Assembly (NCBI GenBank): GCA_947446625.1
Contig: CANFIE010000231.1
Location: 1-6,516, forward strand
Origin: Acetobacteraceae bacterium
Lineage (GTDB): Bacteria > Pseudomonadota > Alphaproteobacteria > Acetobacterales > Acetobacteraceae
DNA length: 6,516 bases
Direction: 5' to 3'
Positions 1 to 5,995 of this stretch are shown one piece after another. How positions within the stretch are numbered: the first letter of the stretch is position 1; each line of letters starts with the position of its first letter. The notes under the pieces are model-generated. The model saw only the letters and a list, made by a program, of their open reading frames with translations. It was not told where the DNA came from and did not search any database. Made by a program: the position numbers and the translations under genes.

Positions 1-703
1 CGGGCGGGACTTCACTGGTGAAGCCCTGCACCAGGAAGTTGGAGGTGTGCACCTTCATCAGCAGCGCGGTGTTTGGCCCGATGGCCTCGGCATAGTCGCG
101 CGGATGGGTGCGGTTGGTGGTGCCGACCTCATGCAGTTTGGTGCCGGCGCTGCCCATGATGGCAGGCAGCCGGAAGGCGCCACCAATCTCGATGAGTTCG
201 CCGCGCGAGACGATGCTTTCGCGCCCCGCGCCCAGGGTGGCCAGGGCCAGCACCAGGGCGGCGGCGTTGTTGTTCACCGCAATGGCATCCTCGGCGCCGG
301 TCAGCTCGCACAGCAGGGCGCGGATATGGTCGTCGCGCTCACCACGGCCACCATCGGCCAGGGCGAATTCCAGCGTGGCGGCGCTGCGCATGGCGGTGCT
401 GGCGGCGGCCACGGCTTCCTCGGCCAGCACGGCGCGACCCAGATTGGTGTGCAGCACCACGCCGGTCAGATTGAAGACCGGGCGCAGGCTGGGCTGCTCG
501 GCGTGTTCCAGCAGGGCCAGAGCCTGGGCGGCCAGGGCCTCGGTTTCCGGTGGGGTGGCGCCGGCCAGCACGGCAGGGCGCAGGCTGGCCAGCACGGCGC
601 GCACCGCGCCCACCATGGCTTCGCGGCCAAAGCGCGCCGTCACCACGCTGCCCGTCGGGCAGCGCAGCACGGCATCAACGGCAGGCAGGCGCGGCGGCGA
701 GAT
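1..703 (-). CDS. selA: L-seryl-tRNA(Sec) selenium transferase (selenocysteine synthase), N-terminal part, cut by window edge
   Basis: SelA is the PLP enzyme that converts seryl-tRNA(Sec) to selenocysteinyl-tRNA(Sec) using selenophosphate in the cytoplasm. I translated this strand by hand and it stays open for 234 codons to the window edge. Counting from the ATC at 703-701, visible SelA hallmarks are RLPAVDAVLR (5-14, N-terminal tRNA-binding segment), LRPVFNLTGVVLHTNLGRA (73-91), LTGAEDAIAVNNNAAA (134-149), SRGELIEIGGAFRLP (166-180), HEVGTTNRTH (191-200) and LLMKVHTSNF (214-223). These line up with E. coli SelA without large gaps. The PLP-binding lysine lies further on and is outside the window. 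The gene follows hemA after 3 nt and is probably co-transcribed and translationally coupled with it. The start is odd: the frame is closed by the hemA TAG at 709-707, and no ATG, GTG or TTG occurs before the conserved LPAVD segment. A GTG at 670-668 would delete that segment. Family identity is very secure; the start is less so. Confidence 0.93.
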   Translation of the reverse strand, partial: MSPPRLPAVDAVLRCPTGSVVTARFGREAMVGAVRAVLASLRPAVLAGATPPETEALAAQALALLEHAEQPSLRPVFNLTGVVLHTNLGRAVLAEEAVAAASTAMRSAATLEFALADGGRGERDDHIRALLCELTGAEDAIAVNNNAAALVLALATLGAGRESIVSRGELIEIGGAFRLPAIMGSAGTKLHEVGTTNRTHPRDYAEAIGPNTALLMKVHTSNFLVQGFTSEVPP

Positions 704-713
704 TGGCTACTCC
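701..713 (-). promoter_or_regulatory. Ribosome-binding site and putative ATC start codon of selA
   Basis: On the minus strand a GGAG (713-710) is followed by six bases (709-704, containing the hemA TAG) and then ATC (703-701). The spacing is ideal for an initiation codon. Starting at ATC gives the N-terminus (f)M-SPPRLPAVDAVLR, which has the length and sequence expected for SelA. The only standard start codon in the next dozen codons, GTG at 670-668, has no purine-rich site before it and would remove the conserved LPAVD motif. ATC is not a usual start; AUU starts are known for E. coli infC and pcnB. A sequencing error or a local mutation of ATG is the alternative. Confidence 0.5.
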
Positions 714-1933
714 GCCGCCATGGCCAGGCCGGCGGGCAGCACGGCGCGCAGCGCGGTGACCAGCTGCGCCATCAGCGCGTCGGTATGGAAGGGGGTGGCG
801 CAGAGTCGCTGCCGTTCCGTGCCGCGCGGCACGGAGGGGTAGTTGATGGGCGTGGCGTAGATGCCGTGTTCATGCAGCAGCCGCTTGGCCACATTGCGGC
901 AGGCATCGGCGTCACCAATCCACAGCGGCACGATATGGCTGGCGCTGGGCATGCGTGGCAGGCCGGCGGCGTCCAGCGCCGCCTTCAGCGCCGCGCCACG
1001 TTCGGCCAGCTGCTCGCGCCGCGTGCCATCGGCGCGCAGCACCCGCACGCTGGCCAGCGCCGCACCGGCCACGGCGGGCGGCAGCGCGGTGGTGAAGATC
1101 AGCCCGCCGGCCACGCTGCGGATATAGTCCACCACATCGGCGTCACCGGCCACATAGCCGCCCAGCACGCCAAAGCCTTTTGCCAGCGTGCCTTCAATCA
1201 GGTCCACCCGATGCGCCACGCCGTCGCGCTCGGCAATGCCGCCGCCAGTGGCGCCGTACAGGCCCACGGCGTGGACTTCGTCGAGATAGGTGATGGCGCC
1301 GTATTTCTCGGCCAGGTCGCAGATGGCGCCGATGGGGGCGATGTCGCCATCCATGGAATAGACGCTCTCGAAGGCGATCAGCTTCGGCGCTTCACGCGGC
1401 ACCGAGGCGAGCTTGGCTTCGAGGTCCGCGAGGTCGTTGTGTTGCCAGATGTGGCGCTGCACGCCCTTGGCGCCGCGCATGCCGGCGATCATCGAAGCGT
1501 GGTTCTTCACATCCGAGAACACGTGGAAGCCGGGCAGGGCTTCCAGCACCGCGCTCAGCGCGCCGACATTGGCGATGTAGCCGCTGCCGAACAGCAGCGC
1601 GCCGGCCTTGCCATGCAGCGCCGCCAACTCGGCTTCCAGCGCCACATGCAGCGGCGAGGTGCCGGAGATGTTGCGGGTGCCGCCGGCGCCGGCGCCGTGG
1701 TCGGCCACGGCCTGACGGGCGGCTTCCACCACCGCCGGGTGGCTGCCCATGCCGAGATAGTCGTTCGAGGACCAGACGGTGACCTCGCGGCCCTCGCCTT
1801 CGCCGTGCCAGCGATAGACCGGGAAGCGGCCGGCCAGCTTTTCCAGATGGGCGAATTCGCGGTAGCGCCCTTCGGCGCGCAGCCCGGCCAGGGTAGTGCG
1901 GCAATGCGTGAGGAAGGCGGTCCGGGTGCTCAT
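707..1933 (-). CDS. hemA: 5-aminolevulinate synthase (ALAS)
   Basis: This enzyme condenses glycine with succinyl-CoA to 5-aminolevulinate, the first step of the C4 route to haem and other tetrapyrroles. It is a cytoplasmic PLP enzyme of the alpha-oxoamine synthase family. Counting from ATG 1933-1931 the protein has 408 residues, close to the family's usual length. Visible motifs are EGRYREF (21-27), SSNDYLGMG (55-63), GGTRNISGT (84-92), KNHASMI (143-149), ESVYSMDGDIAPI (189-201), YLDEVHAVGLYG (216-227, PLP-contacting Asp218), TLAKGFGVLGGY (249-260, Schiff-base Lys252) and INYPSVPRGTER (363-374). The TRNISGT and VPRGTER segments favour ALAS over KBL, AONS or serine palmitoyltransferase. An in-frame ATG at 1954-1952 would add seven residues; neither start has a strong Shine-Dalgarno. 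I prefer 1933 because it matches the length of the Rhodobacter N-terminus. selA begins 3 nt downstream. An FNR-type palindrome lies about 118 bases upstream of the start. Confidence 0.95.
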   Translation of the reverse strand: MSTRTAFLTHCRTTLAGLRAEGRYREFAHLEKLAGRFPVYRWHGEGEGREVTVWSSNDYLGMGSHPAVVEAARQAVADHGAGAGGTRNISGTSPLHVALEAELAALHGKAGALLFGSGYIANVGALSAVLEALPGFHVFSDVKNHASMIAGMRGAKGVQRHIWQHNDLADLEAKLASVPREAPKLIAFESVYSMDGDIAPIGAICDLAEKYGAITYLDEVHAVGLYGATGGGIAERDGVAHRVDLIEGTLAKGFGVLGGYVAGDADVVDYIRSVAGGLIFTTALPPAVAGAALASVRVLRADGTRREQLAERGAALKAALDAAGLPRMPSASHIVPLWIGDADACRNVAKRLLHEHGIYATPINYPSVPRGTERQRLCATPFHTDALMAQLVTALRAVLPAGLAMAAE

Positions 1934-2044
1934 GGGGCGGAGATAAGCCTGCATGCGGTTTCTGGCCAATGAAACGGCCGCAACCCTGTGCCGCGGCGGT
2001 AACGCTTCTAATGGCCAACCAAGCCCGGGGGCGCTGGCGAACCC

Positions 2045-2058
2045 ATGATATAGATCAA
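2045..2058. promoter_or_regulatory. FNR/FixK/Anr-type operator in the divergent promoter region
   Basis: The sequence ATGAT-ATAG-ATCAA matches the consensus TTGAT-N4-ATCAA at nine of ten defined positions. It is a nearly perfect palindrome, and it sits in the only sizeable intergenic region of the window (1934-2113), between divergent genes. Its centre is 62.5 bases before the ATG at 2114 and about 118 bases before the hemA start at 1933. A class II activator site (centred at -41.5) would place a rightward transcript start near 2093, leaving a short leader that holds the AAGGAG at 2101-2106. I could not identify a convincing -10 box for either direction. Which gene it controls, and whether it activates or represses, cannot be read from the sequence. 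FNR-family control of hemA is known in Rhodobacter (FnrL). Confidence 0.65.
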
Positions 2059-2113
2059 CCTGCCGGGTTGGGGATGGTGAATCCGCCCAGGCAGGCCGCA
2101 AAGGAGCATTTCC

Positions 2114-2575
2114 ATGTCGATCTCAATTCTGGAACAGCGGCGCATCGAGGCCGCCTTTGCCAAGGGCATCTATGCCGAAATGGCGGCCGAGCTGGGCGCC
2201 GAGCGCGCCAAGGCCATTCTGACCCGGGCGGTGGAGAAGCTGGCCAAGGAAGCCGCCGCCAGCATGGCCGCCGAGAGCCCGACCGGGCCGAGCCTGGAGC
2301 ATTTCATCAGCCTGCAGCCGCGCTGGACCAAGGATGACGCGCTGGAAATTGAGGTGGTGCAACAGGATGGCCGGGCATACGGCTTCAACGTGAAGCGCTG
2401 CCGCTATGCCGAAACCTACAAGGGCATGGCCCTGGGCGAGTTGGGGGCAGTGCTGTCCTGCAACCGCGATGGCGCCTTTTGCGAGGGGTATGACCCCAAA
2501 TTGAAGCTGACTCGGACCCAGACCATCATGGGCGGGGCACCTCATTGCGACTTCCGTTACGTTTACGAAGAGTAG
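2114..2575 (+). CDS. L-2-amino-thiazoline-4-carboxylic acid hydrolase-like protein (ATC_hydrolase family)
   Basis: This predicted cytoplasmic protein of 153 residues has no signal peptide or membrane segment. The C-terminal half carries the pattern I associate with the ATC hydrolase family (PF14196): VKRCRYAETYKGMALGELG (93-111), LSCNRDGAFCEGYDPKLKLTRT (114-135) and IMGGAPHCDFRYVYE (138-152). Four cysteines (96, 116, 123, 145) and two acidic residues (Asp119, Asp146) are candidate active-site or metal-site residues. The N-terminal 60 residues are helical and Ala/Glu-rich. The characterised Pseudomonas enzyme opens the thiazoline ring of L-ATC on the way to L-cysteine, but most family members are uncharacterised, so the substrate here is unknown. 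The start is well supported: AAGGAG (2101-2106) lies seven bases before the ATG. The gene is divergent from hemA, preceded by the FNR-type box, and followed after 62 bases by two receptor genes that may share its transcript. Confidence 0.75.
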   Translation: MSISILEQRRIEAAFAKGIYAEMAAELGAERAKAILTRAVEKLAKEAAASMAAESPTGPSLEHFISLQPRWTKDDALEIEVVQQDGRAYGFNVKRCRYAETYKGMALGELGAVLSCNRDGAFCEGYDPKLKLTRTQTIMGGAPHCDFRYVYEE

Positions 2576-2637
2576 CTTTCGCTTTTCAGCGGCGGCGCGC
2601 TGCGTCACAAGGCGGGGAATTCCTGGAGGATCCGCCG

Positions 2638-3618
2638 ATGATCTCGCGCCGCGCCGCGCTGGCCCTGCCCCTCGCCCTGCCCACTCTGGCACTTGCCCAA
2701 GGCGCCGCCTGGCGGCCCAGCCAGCCCATTCGCATTGTCATTCCGGCGGCGCCGGGTGGCACGGCCGATATCTCGGCCCGGCTGCTGGCGCCCTTCTTCC
2801 AGACCTATTTCGGCCAGAACTGCGTGGCCGAGAACAAGTCCGGCGCCGGTGGCACCATTGGCACCGGCGAGGTGGTGCGCGCCGCGCCCGATGGCCATAC
2901 CCTGCTGCTGGGCAATATCGGGCCGCAATCCATTGCCTATTCGCTGTTCCGCGGCCTGACCTATACGCCGGATAGCCTGGTTCCCATCGCGGGCACGGTG
3001 CGCGGGCCGAATGTGCTGGTGGTGCATCCCAGCGTGCCGGCGCATTCGGTGGCGGAACTGGTGGCGCATTTGAAGGCCAACCCCGGCAAGCTGAGCTTTG
3101 GCTCGCCCGGTGTGGGGCAAAGCCCGCATTTGACAGGCGTGTGGTTCAACCAGGCCACCGGGACCGAGGCGATCCATGTGCCGTTCCGGGGCGCGGGGCC
3201 TGCGGCCATTGAACTGGTGGCCGGCAATATCCAGTACATGTGGGACAACCTGACCAGCGGCATCCAGCAGATCCGCGCCGGGCGGGTGCGGGCGCTGGCG
3301 GTGAGCAGCGCCGAGCGCAACCCGCAGCTGCCCAATATTCCCTCGGCGCGGGAAAGCCTGCCCGCGCTGGCGCAGTTTGACGTGAACACCTGGTTTGGCA
3401 TCTACGCCCCTGCCGGCACGCCGCGCCACATTGCCGAAAGCCTGAACCGCGCGATGTATGAATGGCACCAGACCGATGCGGTGAAGGCGCGCTGGGCCGA
3501 AATGGGCGGCACTTCGCTGTACGGCTCGCTGGAGCAGTTTGCCGCGTTCACGCGCAACGAGATTGAGAAATGGGGCAGCGTCATCCGCAAGGAAGGCCTG
3601 CAGATGGAGATTGGCTAG
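2638..3618 (+). CDS. Bug-type periplasmic solute-binding protein (tripartite tricarboxylate transporter receptor family), copy 1
   Basis: This is a 326-residue periplasmic receptor of the Bug/TctC family (PF03401), which binds small carboxylates and hands them to a TctA/TctB-type membrane pair or acts in sensing. The N-terminus MISRRAALALPLALPTLALA is a signal peptide with a twin arginine at 4-5 and a likely cleavage after ALA (18-20), so Tat export is possible but not certain. Family landmarks are IRIVIPAAPGGTADISAR (31-48, first ligand loop), ENKSGAGGTIGT (65-76), PDGHTLL (84-90), GPNVLVV (123-129), HVPFRGAGPA (180-189), DNLTSGIQQIRAGRVRALAV (203-222) and NTWFGIYAPAGTP (250-262). GGAGGA (2625-2630) lies seven bases before the ATG and fixes this start; an ATG at 2545 in the same frame lies inside the previous gene. 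The stop is 1 nt from the next gene's start. Neither TctA nor TctB is in the window. The ligand cannot be predicted from sequence. Confidence 0.93.
   Translation: MISRRAALALPLALPTLALAQGAAWRPSQPIRIVIPAAPGGTADISARLLAPFFQTYFGQNCVAENKSGAGGTIGTGEVVRAAPDGHTLLLGNIGPQSIAYSLFRGLTYTPDSLVPIAGTVRGPNVLVVHPSVPAHSVAELVAHLKANPGKLSFGSPGVGQSPHLTGVWFNQATGTEAIHVPFRGAGPAAIELVAGNIQYMWDNLTSGIQQIRAGRVRALAVSSAERNPQLPNIPSARESLPALAQFDVNTWFGIYAPAGTPRHIAESLNRAMYEWHQTDAVKARWAEMGGTSLYGSLEQFAAFTRNEIEKWGSVIRKEGLQMEIG
2930..2947 (+). repeat. 18-base direct repeat shared by the two receptor genes (copy in gene 1)
   Basis: CCATTGCCTATTCGCTGT occurs here and again at 3918-3935, 988 bases away. It encodes the conserved IAYSL segment in both receptors. 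The same 988-base offset applies to the second shared block near the gene ends, so it is a remnant of gene duplication or of strong constraint, not a mobile repeat. Recombination across it would give an in-frame hybrid receptor. Confidence 0.85.
3589..3605 (+). repeat. 17-base direct repeat at the 3' end of receptor gene 1
   Basis: AAGGAAGGCCTGCAGAT encodes the C-terminal KEGLQ motif and recurs at 4577-4593 in the second receptor gene, again 988 bases apart. Confidence 0.85.
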
Positions 3619-3619
3619 C

Positions 3620-4606
3620 ATGTTGAACCGCCGCACCGCCCTGGCGCTGCCCGCCCTGCTGCTGGCGCCCGCCGCCGCCCGGGCTGAGAATTGGAAGCCG
3701 CCCGCCGGGCAGCAGATGCGCCTGCTGGTCGGCTCGGCCGCCGGTGGCACCACCGACATCATGGCCCGCATGTTGAGCCAGCACCTGTTGCAGAAGTGGG
3801 GCAGCCCGGTGGTGGTGGAAAACCGCACCGGCGCCGGCGGCACCATTGCCACCGCCGAAGTGGTGCGCAGCCGGCCGGATGGGCTGAACCTGCTGAGCGG
3901 CAATATCGGCCCGCAGGCCATTGCCTATTCGCTGTACCGCAACCTGAGCTACCGGCCCGACCAGCTGACCAACATCGCCGGCACCATCACCGGCCCCAAC
4001 GTGCTGGTGGTGAATGCCGACAGCCCGGTGCGCAGCATGGCGGAATTCGTCGCCTGGCTGCGGCGGGAACGCGGCAAGGTCAGCTTCGCCAGCACCGGCG
4101 CCGGGCAGTCCACGCATCTTTCCCCGGTGTGGATGCTGCAGTTGCTGAATGCCGAGGCGATCCACGTGCCCTACCGCGGCAGCGCCCCGGCGCAAACCGC
4201 CATTCTGTCGAATGAGGTCGGCTTCCTGATCGACAACCTGACCGGGGTTATCGAGCAGGTGCGCGCCGGCAAGATGCGCGCCCTGGCCGTGACCAGCGCC
4301 GAGCGCAGCCCGGCCCTGCCGAATGTGCCCGCCATGCGCGAAACCCTGCCCGAGCTGGCGAGCTACGAAGTGAACACCTGGTTCGGCATCTTCGGCCCCG
4401 CCGGCCTGCCGGCCGAGATCACCAACGGGTTGAACGCCGATATCAACGCCTGGGTTGAACTGCCCGAGACCCGGCGCCGCTTCACTGAGCTGGGCGGCAC
4501 GCCGCTGGTGCGCACCCCGGCCACCTTCACCCAGTTCGTGCAGGCCGAAACCGCCAAGTGGCGCACCGTGATCCAGAAGGAAGGCCTGCAGATCGACGCC
4601 AACTGA
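3620..4606 (+). CDS. Bug-type periplasmic solute-binding protein (tripartite tricarboxylate transporter receptor family), copy 2
   Basis: This 328-residue receptor is a paralogue of the preceding one. The mature parts align without gaps (copy 1 residue n to copy 2 residue n+2); a hand count gives about 151 identities in 296 positions. The signal peptide covers residues 1-22, with twin arginine at 4-5, a hydrophobic core ALALPALLLAPAAA (7-20) and a probable cut after ARA (20-22). Shared motifs include GTTDIMAR (43-50), TGAGGTIATAEVVR (70-83), GNIGPQAIAYSL (94-105), GPNVLVV (125-131), EAIHVPYRG (179-187), VRAGKMRALAVTSAER (214-229) and VNTWFGIFGPAGLP (251-264). The first ligand loop differs: SAAGGTTD (39-46) against PAAPGGTAD in copy 1, so the two may prefer different ligands. 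The ATG lies 1 nt after the previous stop, with GGAG at 3606-3609 ten bases upstream, which implies a shared transcript. An in-frame ATG at 3539 lies inside copy 1 and would bury the signal peptide. Confidence 0.93.
   Translation: MLNRRTALALPALLLAPAAARAENWKPPAGQQMRLLVGSAAGGTTDIMARMLSQHLLQKWGSPVVVENRTGAGGTIATAEVVRSRPDGLNLLSGNIGPQAIAYSLYRNLSYRPDQLTNIAGTITGPNVLVVNADSPVRSMAEFVAWLRRERGKVSFASTGAGQSTHLSPVWMLQLLNAEAIHVPYRGSAPAQTAILSNEVGFLIDNLTGVIEQVRAGKMRALAVTSAERSPALPNVPAMRETLPELASYEVNTWFGIFGPAGLPAEITNGLNADINAWVELPETRRRFTELGGTPLVRTPATFTQFVQAETAKWRTVIQKEGLQIDAN
3918..3935 (+). repeat. 18-base direct repeat shared by the two receptor genes (copy in gene 2)
   Basis: This is the second copy of CCATTGCCTATTCGCTGT, the partner of 2930-2947, at the homologous codons of the second receptor gene. 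Confidence 0.85.
4577..4593 (+). repeat. 17-base direct repeat at the 3' end of receptor gene 2
   Basis: This is the partner of 3589-3605 (AAGGAAGGCCTGCAGAT), at the homologous KEGLQ codons of the second receptor. Confidence 0.85.
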
Positions 4607-4642
4607 GGCGGGCCAGGGCGGCATTCCGTGCTAGGCAAGGGC

Positions 4643-5995
4643 ATGGAAACCAAGCCGCCCACCCCCCGCGCCGTTCTTGTTGGCATTCAAACGCCCGAGG
4701 TTGACGACATTGCGCATGTCGCCAGCCTGGAGGAGCTGGGTCGCCTGGTGAAGACGCTGGGCTATGAGGTGGCGGGCACCATCTCGCAGCGGCGCGAGGG
4801 TACCGGCGCCGGGCTGCTGCTTGGCAGCGGCAAGCTGGCCGAGCTGGCGGCGATGACCGGCGGCACCGGCCAGGTTGGCTCCATGGCGCCGGCGCCGAAA
4901 TCCAAGGCAAGGGCGCGGTTCGAGGGCGCGGGGAAACCCGCCGCCACGCCGGAGCCGGAAGCGGCTGAAGGCCCCCGGCCCGAATTCGTGATTGTTGACC
5001 ACGAGCTTTCGCCCAGCCAGATCCGCAACCTGGAACACGCCACCGGCGCCCAGGTGCTGGACCGCACCGGCGTGATCGTGGAGATTTTCCACCGCCACGC
5101 CAATACCCGCGAAGCCAAGCTGCAGGTGGAAATGGCGCGGCTGAAATACGTGGCGCCGCGGCTGCGTGAATCCACCGGCGGTGGCGGGCGCCAGCAGGGG
5201 CCGGGCGCGGGTGAAAGCTCGCTGGACCTGGACCGCCGCAAGATTCGCGACCGGCTGGCGGCGCTGAAGGAACAGCTGGAGGCGGTGCAGCGCGACAGCG
5301 ACAACCGCCGTTCCGCCCGGCGAGACCAGCTGCGCGTGGCGCTGGTGGGCTACACCAATGCCGGCAAGTCCAGCCTGATGCGGGCGCTGACCGGCAGCGA
5401 GGTGCTGGTGGAGGACAAGCTCTTCGCCACGCTGGACACCACCGTGCGGATTCTGCAGCCCGAAACGCGGCCGCGCGTGCTGGTTTCCGACACCGTCGGC
5501 TTCATCAAGCAATTGCCGCATGATCTCGTGGCTTCGTTCCGCTCCACCCTGGCAGAGGCGCTGGAGGCTTCGCTGCTGCTCTATGTGGTGGATGCCTCGG
5601 ACCCGACTTACGAGGCGCAGCTGGAAGTGAGCCGCACCGTGCTGCGCGAGATTGGCGCCGATGCCGTGCCCTCGCGCCTGGTGCTGAACAAGATGGACCG
5701 GGTGGATGCCACCCGCCGCGCCGAACTGGCCGAGCAGCACCCCGATGCCATCATGCTCTCGGCCCATGCGCCGGCCGATGTGGCAGCGCTGCGCGAGACC
5801 ATCATTGGCTTCTTCGAGGCCGCGATGGTGGAGGATGAACTGGTGCTGCCCTACGCCAAGCAGGGGTTGATTGGCGAAGTGTATGAAAGCGCCCGGGTGC
5901 TGGCCGAGGAATATGGCGAAACCGGCCGGGTGCTGAAGGTGCGCGGCCTGCCCGGCGCCATCACCCGGCTGCGGCGGAGCCTGGCCGCGCCCTGA
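4643..5995 (+). CDS. hflX: GTPase HflX (ribosome-associated, ribosome-splitting GTPase)
   Basis: HflX is a cytoplasmic TRAFAC GTPase that binds the large ribosomal subunit and rescues stalled ribosomes under stress. From the ATG at 4643 the protein has 450 residues. The N-terminal HflX domain holds AVLVGIQTP (10-18), YEVAGTISQRR (41-51) and LLLGSGKL (58-65), then FVIVDHELSPSQIRNLE (115-131) and VLDRTGVIVEIFHRHANTREAKLQVEMARLKY (138-169). A charged helical linker (about 193-227) follows. The G domain has G1 GYTNAGKSS (236-244), G2 TLDTT (263-267), G3 DTVGF (283-287), G4 NKMD (349-352) and G5 SAH (373-375). All GTP-binding motifs are intact. Residues about 73-111 form an extra Ala/Pro/Gly-rich, probably disordered insert that E. 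coli HflX lacks. An in-frame GTG at 4628 would add five residues; I prefer the ATG (AGG seven bases before it), but both are plausible. Many alphaproteobacteria have hfq directly upstream; here the receptor genes occupy that place. Confidence 0.95.
   Translation: METKPPTPRAVLVGIQTPEVDDIAHVASLEELGRLVKTLGYEVAGTISQRREGTGAGLLLGSGKLAELAAMTGGTGQVGSMAPAPKSKARARFEGAGKPAATPEPEAAEGPRPEFVIVDHELSPSQIRNLEHATGAQVLDRTGVIVEIFHRHANTREAKLQVEMARLKYVAPRLRESTGGGGRQQGPGAGESSLDLDRRKIRDRLAALKEQLEAVQRDSDNRRSARRDQLRVALVGYTNAGKSSLMRALTGSEVLVEDKLFATLDTTVRILQPETRPRVLVSDTVGFIKQLPHDLVASFRSTLAEALEASLLLYVVDASDPTYEAQLEVSRTVLREIGADAVPSRLVLNKMDRVDATRRAELAEQHPDAIMLSAHAPADVAALRETIIGFFEAAMVEDELVLPYAKQGLIGEVYESARVLAEEYGETGRVLKVRGLPGAITRLRRSLAAP

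Noticed and set aside
706..710. A HemA-SelA fusion by read-through of the TAG at 709-707, as the two frames are in phase
   Set aside because: The in-phase junction is real, but a good GGAG sits at the right distance for re-initiation and nothing suggests amber suppression. Two separate proteins are the simpler reading.
47..1972. A 641-codon open frame on the plus strand opposite hemA and selA
   Set aside because: The translation is Gly/His/Gln/Ala-rich low-complexity sequence with no family motifs, typical of the antisense frame of a GC-rich gene. The minus-strand proteins have unambiguous catalytic motifs.
1934..2101. Upstream extension of hemA to an earlier start (up to 2101)
   Set aside because: The added residues are not ALAS-like, would overlap the FNR-type box and promoter region, and exceed the family's N-terminal length.
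2587..2602. Small hairpin CAGCG-N6-CGCTG between the hydrolase-like gene and the first receptor gene
   Set aside because: The stem is only five pairs and no T-run follows, so it is not an intrinsic terminator. Such stems arise easily in GC-rich DNA.
2605..4624. Long minus-strand open frames opposite the receptor genes
   Set aside because: They have Arg/His/Gly-rich composition, no domain motifs and no ribosome-binding site, and they mirror the third-position GC of the real plus-strand genes.
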